Positions 1 through 5,114 of a DNA stretch of 5,114 nt are shown piece by piece. The DNA comes from Allobrachymonas sp. (GTDB taxonomy: Bacteria; Pseudomonadota; Gammaproteobacteria; Burkholderiales; Burkholderiaceae_C). The notes beneath the pieces were generated by a model. The model saw only the letters and a list, made by a program, of their open reading frames with translations, was not told where the DNA came from and ran no database searches. A program made the translations under genes and the position numbers. Location: the NCBI GenBank assembly GCA_018054915.1, contig JAGPIR010000021.1, positions 1-5,114 of the forward strand. Reading direction: 5' to 3'. Every line of letters starts with the position of its first letter. Position 1 is the stretch's first letter.

Positions 1-28
1 AGTTTTCAGAGGCAAGAGAGAATTTCAT
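1..28 (-). CDS. N-terminal fragment of a divergent gene, possibly leucyl aminopeptidase PepA
   Basis: Read on the minus strand, an ATG at 28-26 opens a frame (MKFSLASEN) that is still open at the window edge. It is preceded by TTAAGG, so AAGG sits four bases before the start, a fair ribosome binding site. Two things suggest PepA, a cytosolic manganese/zinc leucyl aminopeptidase. First, pepA is the usual divergent neighbour of lptF-lptG in enterobacteria and many betaproteobacteria. Second, proteobacterial PepA proteins often begin M-[DEK]-F-S. Only nine codons are visible, so no catalytic residue can be checked and the identity is inferred mainly from gene order. The fragment could also be a chance ATG. 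Confidence 0.4.
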
Positions 29-52
29 GGTACCTTAAGATAGACGATTTGC

Positions 53-88
53 TGTGTCCATTCCATTTGTCCGGACACAATGGACACA
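53..88. repeat. Nested palindrome in the divergent spacer upstream of lptF
   Basis: TGTGTCCATT (53-62) is repeated as a perfect inverted copy, AATGGACACA (79-88). Inside the 16-base gap lies a second perfect palindrome, TGTCCGGACA (68-77). Together they give four half-sites: TGTCC at 55 and 68, and GGACA at 73 and 82. The outer arm ends 11 bases before the lptF start and lies 24 bases from the putative divergent start. It could be an operator for a dimeric or tetrameric regulator acting on both genes, or an mRNA hairpin just upstream of the lptF start. No regulator is identified; the symmetry is seen directly and the role is inferred. Confidence 0.6.
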
Positions 89-99
89 CTTGACCTGCG

Positions 100-1245
100 A
101 TGATATTCCATACTTCCATTCGGCGCGAACTCACCCGCAGCTTCAGCGCATCCTTGCTGGTACTGGTGATCATCATGATCACCATGATGTTGATCCGCAC
201 ATTGAAACTGGCCAACCGGGGTCTCGTCAACCCATCAGAAGTGGCACTGGTGCTCGGCTATACGGTGCTTGCCTATTTGCCGACCCTGCTCACTTTGAGT
301 CTGTTTGTCAGTGTGGCATATTGTCTTTCACGCATGTATCGTGACAGCGAAATGGCAATATGGTTCTCCAGCGGCCAGGGATTGCTGAAATTCCTCGGGC
401 CCCTGTTGCAATTCGCAGCCCCGATCATTTTGCTTGTGGCCCTGCTTTCACTGATCGGTTGGCCCTGGGCCAACTCCCAAATTCTGGAACTGCGCAACCG
501 CTACCAATCGCGCGGTGATCTGGAGCGGATTACTCCCGGAATGTTTCAAGAATCAGCAGACGGCAGCCGTGTTTTTTACGTGGGCACCCGGCAGGACGGA
601 GCCGGGCTGGATGCAGGCGCACGTTTTTTTGCGTTTGTTCGCCAGCCAGACAAAGAGATCGTGATATCCGCCAACAACGGATACATTGATAACCGGGAGG
701 CAGGACGTTTTGTTGTTCTGCAAAATGGCCAAAATACAGAAATCAAGAATGACCAGACCCTTGCCATCGGCCGTTTCAAAGAATACGGCATTCGCGTTGG
801 CCACCAATTGCCCGCACCCCAACAGACTCAAAACCTTCAGTCCCTCATTCAGGCAGCACCACAGACAGTGCCAACGCTGCAACTGCTGCGTCAATCTGCT
901 CCAAGGCTGCGGGCGGAAATTGGCTGGCGTCTGGGCATGACCCTGGCAAGCATCAATCTCTTGCTGATTGCGCTGGCCAGTGCGTACACCAGCCCCCGTT
1001 CTGGGCGCAGTGGCAACTTGCTTTTCGCCATCCTGTCTTTCGCCGCTTACTACAACCTGATCAATCTTGGACAAGGCTGGGTTGCCAGCGAACGAATAGG
1101 CATGGCTGCAATGTTGCTGCTCCTACATGGCAGCGTATTTGCTGCCGCATTGCTCTGGCTGATCAAGCAAGACCGCCAATGGTCCTTGCGCACGCTTTGG
1201 CCCGACGGGCGCATGCGTCATGCTGCAGAAGATGGGAGCCATTGA
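100..1245 (+). CDS. lptF: LPS export ABC transporter permease LptF
   Basis: This is one of the two transmembrane subunits of the LptB2FG transporter, which uses ATP hydrolysis by cytoplasmic LptB to pull lipopolysaccharide out of the inner membrane and pass it to LptC, LptA and the outer-membrane LptDE complex. The 381 residues fit the family fold. Membrane helices lie near residues 13-33, 46-76 and 96-122, then a periplasmic beta-jellyroll domain spans about 125-265, and three more helices lie near 276-296, 305-323 and 333-355. RDSEMAIWFSSG (81-92) is the conserved cytoplasmic coupling-helix segment that contacts LptB, with Glu84 at the position known to matter in E. coli. The start is set by the conserved opening MIFHTSIRRELTRS and by an in-frame TGA at 91-93, just upstream. 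No clear Shine-Dalgarno sequence precedes it, and a palindrome lies at 53-88. The stop overlaps the lptG start. Confidence 0.96.
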   Translation: MIFHTSIRRELTRSFSASLLVLVIIMITMMLIRTLKLANRGLVNPSEVALVLGYTVLAYLPTLLTLSLFVSVAYCLSRMYRDSEMAIWFSSGQGLLKFLGPLLQFAAPIILLVALLSLIGWPWANSQILELRNRYQSRGDLERITPGMFQESADGSRVFYVGTRQDGAGLDAGARFFAFVRQPDKEIVISANNGYIDNREAGRFVVLQNGQNTEIKNDQTLAIGRFKEYGIRVGHQLPAPQQTQNLQSLIQAAPQTVPTLQLLRQSAPRLRAEIGWRLGMTLASINLLLIALASAYTSPRSGRSGNLLFAILSFAAYYNLINLGQGWVASERIGMAAMLLLLHGSVFAAALLWLIKQDRQWSLRTLWPDGRMRHAAEDGSH

Positions 1246-2345
1246 TGCACACCGTCAGACGCTACATTAGCAAGCAGGTATTTACGGCTGTACTGTTCAT
1301 CACCGCTGGGTTTCTTGCACTGTTTGCCTTTTTCGATGTTCTCAATGACCTGTCGTTCTCCAGCCGCACGGCCACCCCTTATGGCCTGATCAATTCACTA
1401 GCCTATATCGTCTTGCTGCTGCCAGGACACACATACGAACTGCTACCCATCGCTGTGCTGATTGGCACTGTCTTTGTCATGGCCAGTCTGGCGCAAAACT
1501 CGGAATTCACCATATTACGCACCAGCGGCCTAGGGCCTTGGCGCGCATTGCGCAACCTGTTATGGCTTGGCGCCCTGTTTACCGTGCTAACTTTTCTCAT
1601 CGGTGATTACATTGCCCCCGGCACGGAAAAATTGGCGCAATACTACAAAGCTCGTTTTGAGGGAAACGTTACCAAAGGCTATACCGGCGCATGGATCAAG
1701 GAAAGCATCAACGGATCGGAACGTATTGTCAATGTGCAAGAACTCACGCCGGACGGCCAGATGCGCCAGATCCGCGTTTTTGATTTTGACACGCATGGCT
1801 TCCTATCCCAGTTGCGTAAGGCCGAATCCGGAAAATTTGCCGACGGCGCATGGCAACTCGCCAATGTCAACAACAACCATCTGGCCATGGATGCGACCAG
1901 CCAGAACCGCATCATCCGCAGCAGCATGACCTCTGAATTGCTGAAAACCGGCATCCAGCAATCGATGGTGGCCGCGGCCCTGCTCAAGCCGGACCGCATG
2001 TCAACCTTTGAACTGTACCGCTACATCAGCCATCTCAAGGTAAACAACCAGTCTGCCAATCTTTATGAAATCCGCTTTTGGCGCAAGCTGTTCTATCCGC
2101 TGAGCTGTTTGGTGATGATGGTTCTGTCACTACCGTTCGCCTACCTGCATTTCCGCTCTGGAATCATCACCATGGCAGTATTTGCCGGTACCATTTTCGG
2201 CATCAGTTTTTTCCTGCTCAACAACGTGTTCGAATATGTGGGTAATTTACACGCATGGACTCCCTGGGTGATTGCAGCCTTGCCGAGCTTGGCCTATACC
2301 GCCGCATCCCTGCTCGCCTTTCGCTGGCTGGTGCGAAACCGTTGA
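1245..2345 (+). CDS. lptG: LPS export ABC transporter permease LptG
   Basis: This is the second membrane subunit of LptB2FG and the partner of LptF in forming the LPS-binding cavity. The 366-residue protein has helices near residues 12-32, 51-80 and 100-121, a periplasmic jellyroll domain at about 125-270, and C-terminal helices near 281-302, 305-328 and 338-362. SLAQNSEFTILRTSGLGPW (81-99) is the LptG coupling-helix motif that docks on LptB. RFWRKLFYPLSCLVMM (277-292) is a typical start to the second helix bundle. The start at 1245 shares one base with the lptF stop (TGATG) and has GGAG six bases upstream at 1235-1238, so the pair is translationally coupled. The frame is open further upstream to 1179, but that part lies inside lptF and has no family similarity I recognise. 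No convincing terminator follows. Confidence 0.96.
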   Translation: MHTVRRYISKQVFTAVLFITAGFLALFAFFDVLNDLSFSSRTATPYGLINSLAYIVLLLPGHTYELLPIAVLIGTVFVMASLAQNSEFTILRTSGLGPWRALRNLLWLGALFTVLTFLIGDYIAPGTEKLAQYYKARFEGNVTKGYTGAWIKESINGSERIVNVQELTPDGQMRQIRVFDFDTHGFLSQLRKAESGKFADGAWQLANVNNNHLAMDATSQNRIIRSSMTSELLKTGIQQSMVAAALLKPDRMSTFELYRYISHLKVNNQSANLYEIRFWRKLFYPLSCLVMMVLSLPFAYLHFRSGIITMAVFAGTIFGISFFLLNNVFEYVGNLHAWTPWVIAALPSLAYTAASLLAFRWLVRNR

Positions 2346-2578
2346 AGCGCACGGACGCGCAACTTATACATAACAGGGCTTGGGCTGGACGCGCCCAGAA
2401 TTCTGGTTCCTTCGCCAACCAACAATCCCCCTCACAGAACGTCACCCCTTCAGCCACACCGTTGCAAACCGTGACATGAACCGTCATGACCCTACCCCGC
2501 CAAAACAAAACGGTCTTGTAACGCAGATTGCAGCAGCATAGGAAACTTTCCGATGAATTCAGCTAGAATTCTGGGCTT
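2346..2578. other. Non-coding spacer between lptG and tRNA-Pro
   Basis: I see no gene in these 233 bases. A short hairpin TGGGC/GCCCA at 2381-2397 lacks a following T-run, so it is a poor terminator candidate for lptFG. It is followed by a 12-base perfect palindrome, CCAGAATTCTGG (2395-2406), whose AGAATTCTGG decamer recurs at 2565-2574 over the tRNA promoter region. The CCGT-containing words at 2469-2490 form a weak 13-base-period repeat ending in the palindrome GTCATGAC. Confidence 0.6.
2564..2569 (+). promoter_or_regulatory. Candidate -10 element for tRNA-Pro
   Basis: TAGAAT matches the sigma-70 -10 consensus at five of six positions and lies nine bases before the mature tRNA start, so transcription would begin very close to the 5' end. 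No good -35 hexamer lies 16-18 bases upstream (GGAAAC is the best placed). The element lies inside GAATTCAGCTAGAATTC (2555-2571). An upstream alternative, TTGTAA-N17-TAGGAA at 2516-2544, has a better -35 but a poor -10. Confidence 0.4.
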
Positions 2579-2655
2579 CGGAGTGTGGCGCAGCCTGGTA
2601 GCGCGTCTCGTTCGGGACGAGAAGGTCGAAGGTTCGAATCCTTTCACTCCGACCA
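2579..2655 (+). tRNA. tRNA-Pro (anticodon CGG)
   Basis: A complete 77-base cloverleaf can be drawn. The acceptor arm CGGAGTG pairs fully with CACTCCG. The D arm is GCGC/GCGC with loop AGCCTGGTA. The anticodon stem TCTCG/CGAGA encloses TTCGGGA, giving anticodon CGG, which reads CCG. The variable loop is five bases, and the T arm GAAGG/CCTTT has one G-U pair and the canonical loop TTCGAAT. The discriminator base is A and the CCA end is encoded at 2653-2655. The sequence closely resembles E. coli proK tRNA. It appears to be a single-gene transcript, with a terminator starting 13 bases after the CCA. Confidence 0.98.
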
Positions 2656-2667
2656 GCATCCATCTAT

Positions 2668-2696
2668 AAAAAGGCCAGCATATGCTGGCCTTTTTT
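2668..2696 (+). terminator. Intrinsic terminator after tRNA-Pro
   Basis: A perfect 28-base palindrome runs from 2668 to 2695 and is centred on GCATATGC. The GC-rich stem GGCCAGCA/TGCTGGCC is flanked by an A-run on the left and by six T residues (2691-2696) on the right. It is a textbook rho-independent terminator for the tRNA transcript. Because the A-run becomes a T-run on the other strand, it could also stop minus-strand transcription. Confidence 0.93.
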
Positions 2697-2717
2697 ATTG
2701 CCGCTTTATCTAATTTT

Positions 2718-2746
2718 TTGAATTTACATATCACAATCAATATTAG
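2718..2746 (+). promoter_or_regulatory. Putative sigma-70 promoter of the cysB-like gene
   Basis: TTGAAT (2718-2723) and TATTAG (2741-2746) are separated by exactly 17 bases, and each matches the -35 or -10 consensus at four of six positions. They lie in an AT-rich stretch just after the tRNA terminator. Transcription would start near 2753, about 30 bases before the ATG. CysB proteins in enterobacteria repress their own promoter, so a binding site may overlap here, but I cannot point to one. Confidence 0.45.
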
Positions 2747-2783
2747 GAAATTGCTCCAACCGCTGCATCAGGTCCGTTAATTC

Positions 2784-3722
2784 ATGAATCTTCATCAATT
2801 CCGCTTCGTCCAGGAAGCTGTCCGGCGCAACCTGAACTTGACCGAAGCCGCCAAAGCGCTGCACACCTCACAACCGGGCATTTCCAAAGCCATTATCGAA
2901 CTTGAGGAAGAGCTGGGCGTGGAAATTTTCGCCCGGCACGGCAAGCGCTTAAAGCGCATTACCGAACCAGGCCAACACATCCTCAAGAGCATCGACATCA
3001 TTCAGCGGGAAGTCGCCAACCTCAAACGTATTGGCGAACAGTTCAGCAAGGAAGACCACGGCACCCTCAGCATTGCCGCCACACACACTGAAGCACGCTA
3101 TGTTCTGCCCGAAAAAGTGGCGCAATTGCGCGTGCGCTATCCCCGGCTGCACATCAGCCTGCATCAAGGCACGCCACAACAAGTGGCCGACCTGCTGCTT
3201 TCTGAAATGGCCGTCATCGGACTGGCCACCGAGTCTTTGGCCGATTACCCCGAGCTCGTCACCCTGCCCTGTTATGACTGGCAGCATGTCCTGGTAACCC
3301 CCGCAGACCATGCGCTGGCCCGCCAATCCCAAATTTCACTGGAAGACCTAGCCAAACTGCCGCTGGTCACCTACCACCCTGCGTTTACCGGACGCATAAA
3401 GGTGGATCATGCTTTCGCCCAGCGCCGCCTGCACCCCAACATCGTGCTGGAAGCCATTGATTCTGATGTCATCACCACATATGTGGCCCATGGGCTGGGA
3501 GTGGGCATCGTGGCCGAAATGGCCATGCACGACGCGCGCCCGGGGCTGGCCAGTCGTCCTCTTGGGCACCTGTTCGGCCGCAATGTCACCCGCGTAGCTT
3601 TCAAGCGAGGCGTATTCATGCGCAATTATGTTTACGATTTTGCTGAACGCCTCAGTGACCGTCTTCCGCGTACGCTGGTTATGAAAGCCATGTCTGGTCA
3701 TTACGAAGACTATGAACTATAG
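2784..3722 (+). CDS. cysB: CysB-type LysR-family transcriptional regulator
   Basis: This is probably the regulator of sulfate uptake and cysteine biosynthesis genes. In enterobacteria CysB is a tetramer that activates cys promoters with N-acetylserine and responds to sulfide or thiosulfate. The 312 residues start with a winged helix-turn-helix (about 3-60, with NLTEAAKALHTSQPGISKAI as its core), then a linker helix to about 90, then the two-lobed effector domain. Pocket residues Thr100, Thr102, Thr149, Trp166 and Thr202 line up with E. coli CysB without gaps. Position 103, normally Gln in THTQARY, is Glu here. It is slightly shorter than the 324-residue E. coli protein, with the ...YEL end seen in betaproteobacterial homologues. 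The ATG has only a weak distant CAGG (2769-2772), but MNLHQFRFV is the conserved opening. A promoter-like pair at 2718-2746 suggests independent transcription. Because betaproteobacteria often carry two or more CysB-like paralogues, such as Cbl/SsuR, the exact regulon is uncertain. Confidence 0.88.
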   Translation: MNLHQFRFVQEAVRRNLNLTEAAKALHTSQPGISKAIIELEEELGVEIFARHGKRLKRITEPGQHILKSIDIIQREVANLKRIGEQFSKEDHGTLSIAATHTEARYVLPEKVAQLRVRYPRLHISLHQGTPQQVADLLLSEMAVIGLATESLADYPELVTLPCYDWQHVLVTPADHALARQSQISLEDLAKLPLVTYHPAFTGRIKVDHAFAQRRLHPNIVLEAIDSDVITTYVAHGLGVGIVAEMAMHDARPGLASRPLGHLFGRNVTRVAFKRGVFMRNYVYDFAERLSDRLPRTLVMKAMSGHYEDYEL

Positions 3723-4029
3723 CCACAGATTCGCCAAGCCGCCCGTTATTCCTATCCACTTTTTTATTGACGTTTTGCGACCACAGATGCCGCCACCGGG
3801 CGTTTGCTCCCACGGCAAGAGAACCAACAGGTACTCATGACCTATGGATCACCGTCTTTTGCCATCATGAAAAGCAAACTGCTCCGTGTTCTTCATCTTG
3901 CTGCATCGCCATCTCTCTAGAACCAGGCATGCGGACAAGCAGAACATCCCTCCCATGTATGCTTCATTGTATGTATTCAGTTTTGTGCAAGCCCTTATTC
4001 GCTATTTTTTACAATTTAGTCGACAAATT

Positions 4030-4072
4030 AAGTATTGAATCCAAGTATTTGATATACCAAGTCTTTTGAATG
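4030..4072. repeat. Three imperfect tandem repeats (AAGT...TTGAAT) upstream of the exported-protein gene
   Basis: Three units start with AAGT: AAGTATTGAATCC (4030-4042), AAGTATTTGATATACC (4043-4058) and AAGTCTTTTGAATG (4059-4072). They abut one another, and the first two each end in CC. The last ends 44 bases before the start codon at 4117. This is a possible binding array or promoter region, but the units are short, AT-rich and unequal in length, so chance cannot be excluded. Confidence 0.4.
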
Positions 4073-4101
4073 AGGTTAAACTTTCCCCGAGGCTTTATGA
4101 G

Positions 4102-4109
4102 AAGGAGGT
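4102..4109 (+). promoter_or_regulatory. Strong Shine-Dalgarno sequence fixing the start at 4117
   Basis: AAGGAGGT matches the anti-Shine-Dalgarno of 16S rRNA along its full length. The GGAGG core lies eight bases before the ATG at 4117. It is far stronger than the sites before lptF, lptG or cysB. It decides the start of the downstream exported-protein gene against the internal ATG at 4171, which has no such site. Confidence 0.88.
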
Positions 4110-4116
4110 TGGAATT

Positions 4117-5114
4117 ATGATTCACCGTATCGTGCGCAAATCGCCACATTCAACTTATCCTTTTCACCTGATGCATGAAATTCGCTATATATCAAGAAGC
4201 TTTTCTCTTTTGTGCGCCACGCTATTTGCAAGCGTCTGCGTACCGGCTTGGGCGAGAGCAGATCATGTAACAAAACCTGCAACCGCCAAGGTTGTCTCAG
4301 TAAAAAATCAGAAAGTCCTTGCAGGGAAAAACAACCCCGTCAAAAACCAAAAAAATCAAGACGCCGACATCAGCAGACCAATTGCACGCCAAAACAAGGG
4401 GAAGGCCGCAGACAAAAAAACAGCCACACCGGTGCAATTGGCCAGGATGGACAAGAACGACAAGCCAAATCCAGCCAAACACCACACACGTCTTGCGAGA
4501 AGCGATACGCGGCCAGCAAGATCCGGTCCCATTGCACGTAATGAAAAATTTACCGATTCGGTCAAACAAAGCGCTGGAAAAGCAAACAAGCACGACAGCA
4601 GCGAAAAAGGGCTGTCCGTCCGGGACTTGCAGAAACAGATTGCCACGCTGCAAACCAGCAGCAAGAAGCGCCTCTTGACCAAGGTTCAAAAACAGCAGTT
4701 GGCACAGCTCATGGCCCAACTGCACCATGCAGAAAATACCGCAAAGCATGAAAAAATGGTGCAGGCCCGCATGCAACGTCCGGCTGCAGCAAAGCCCGGT
4801 AAACAGCAAGAAGACACTTCAGGCACCCGACAACAATACCTGCAAGCCTTGATACGAGAGGCACAAAGCAAAGGCTCCTCACAAATATCGGAACCCGTCA
4901 CAATCACGACAACCGGCATACAACAAGAACGGGCGGATTTGCAGATTGTCAGACACGAAAATTCATCTGACGCGCCCCCGGTGACAGCACCCGCTGCCAC
5001 ATCCGCGATTGCGCCACCTTCTCCGATGATCAAGGAGGAAGAACCGGCCGTCCGTTCCTTGGCATCTGTCACAGACAGACAATCTATCGCGCCAAAACCA
5101 GCCGTTGCATTCGC
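4117..5114 (+). CDS. Unrecognised exported coiled-coil protein, 3' end outside the window
   Basis: This frame stays open for 332 codons from the ATG to the window edge, so only the N-terminal part is seen. Residues 20-48 look like a Sec signal peptide on an extended N-terminus: a basic RYISR region, a hydrophobic core (about 29-43), and likely cleavage after AWA (46) or ARA (48). The exported part then has four zones. Residues 49-160 are Lys/Asn/Gln/Pro-rich low complexity. Residues 165-222 are probably a coiled coil with leucines at heptad spacing (171/178, 195/202). Residues 229-280 are Gln-rich, and 285-332 form a Pro/Ala linker. Visible Cys and Trp occur only in the signal region. I recognise no family. 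A long linker after a coiled coil would suit a periplasmic or envelope protein whose functional domain lies beyond the window, such as a peptidoglycan-binding or peptidase domain, but none is seen. The long uninterrupted frame and the strong ribosome binding site support a real gene. Confidence 0.82.
   Translation, partial: MIHRIVRKSPHSTYPFHLMHEIRYISRSFSLLCATLFASVCVPAWARADHVTKPATAKVVSVKNQKVLAGKNNPVKNQKNQDADISRPIARQNKGKAADKKTATPVQLARMDKNDKPNPAKHHTRLARSDTRPARSGPIARNEKFTDSVKQSAGKANKHDSSEKGLSVRDLQKQIATLQTSSKKRLLTKVQKQQLAQLMAQLHHAENTAKHEKMVQARMQRPAAAKPGKQQEDTSGTRQQYLQALIREAQSKGSSQISEPVTITTTGIQQERADLQIVRHENSSDAPPVTAPAATSAIAPPSPMIKEEEPAVRSLASVTDRQSIAPKPAVAF

Larger units (their letters stand above)
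3723..4116. other. Intergenic region without a convincing gene
   Basis: These 394 bases separate the cysB-like gene from the exported-protein gene. CCACAGAT occurs at 3723 and again at 3781, each followed by a GC-rich CGCC/CCG stretch. A T-run with ATTG (3760-3769) follows the first copy without a supporting hairpin, so I find no clear terminator for cysB. From about 3960 the sequence becomes AT-rich. It includes TACAAT (4010-4015), a good -10 match with no well-spaced -35, and three imperfect AAGT repeats (4030-4072). Reading frames here, including one from a TTG at 3767, have no ribosome binding site or recognisable protein. Confidence 0.6.

Noticed and set aside
90..95. TTGACC as a -35 element for lptF
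   Set aside because: It lies five bases before the lptF start codon, so any matching -10 would fall inside the coding sequence.
553..1074. Minus-strand frame of 173 codons inside lptF
   Set aside because: It is antisense to well-conserved LptF coding sequence and has no family similarity I recognise.
1179..1244. Upstream start for lptG at 1179
   Set aside because: It would overlap lptF by 67 bases and add a Cys/Arg-rich leader not typical of LptG. The ATG at 1245 has GGAG at proper spacing and the usual TGATG coupling.
2381..2397. TGGGC/GCCCA hairpin as a terminator for lptFG
   Set aside because: The stem is only five base pairs and no T-run follows.
2492..2740. Minus-strand reading frame of 82 codons across the tRNA, containing VKGFEPSTFSSRTRRAT
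   Set aside because: This is the classic false protein made by translating the antisense strand of a tRNA gene; the peptide comes directly from the tRNA-Pro complement.
3867..3920. Short frame MKSKLLRVLHLAASPSL resembling the start of a signal peptide
   Set aside because: It has no ribosome binding site and only 17 codons, and nothing in this frame continues past the stop. It could be a gene remnant, but the evidence is too thin.
3767..4069. Plus-strand frame of 100 codons after cysB, rich in Cys and His
   Set aside because: It starts with TTG, has no ribosome binding site, shows no domain or membrane pattern, and crosses the AT-rich control region. The Cys/His richness looks like random translation.
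4297..4809. Minus-strand frame of 170 codons and overlapping plus-strand frames at 4212-4541 and 4319-4678
   Set aside because: They all overlap the longer frame from 4117, which has the strong ribosome binding site and a signal peptide. Their composition is that of shadow frames.

Overview
The window looks like ordinary core chromosome of a Gram-negative betaproteobacterium. The LptF, LptG and CysB-type sequences resemble betaproteobacterial versions. The short CysB with a C-terminal ...YEL ending is typical of that class, and a Nitrosomonadales-like lineage is my best guess, from memory of family sequences only. Base composition is moderate in GC, with no sign of phage, insertion sequences, CRISPR or a defence system.

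Left part (1-2345). The minus strand carries what looks like the first nine codons of a divergent gene at 1-28, possibly pepA, the usual divergent neighbour of lptFG in enterobacteria. A 71-base divergent spacer with a striking nested palindrome (53-88) separates it from lptF (100-1245) and lptG (1245-2345). These two are translationally coupled (TGATG) and encode the two membrane subunits of the LptB2FG lipopolysaccharide transporter, which extracts LPS from the inner membrane and feeds it to the LptC-LptA bridge.

Middle part (2346-3722). A non-coding stretch leads to a complete tRNA-Pro with anticodon CGG and encoded CCA (2579-2655). It is followed directly by an almost ideal intrinsic terminator (2668-2696). 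A separate promoter-like pair then precedes a CysB-type LysR regulator (2784-3722), probably a controller of sulfur assimilation. It carries Glu where the CysB ligand pocket normally has Gln103.

Right part (3723-5114). A 394-base gap has no convincing gene, but it holds an AT-rich section with three imperfect AAGT...TTGAAT repeats. It ends in a very strong ribosome binding site, which opens a long reading frame from 4117 that runs off the window end. This frame encodes an unrecognised exported protein: signal peptide, basic low-complexity linker, coiled coil, then Pro/Ala-rich linker. It is the least explained item here.

I see no evidence of a new multi-gene system. The best leads are the nested palindrome before lptF, the exported coiled-coil protein with its upstream repeats, and the Glu103 substitution in the CysB homologue.
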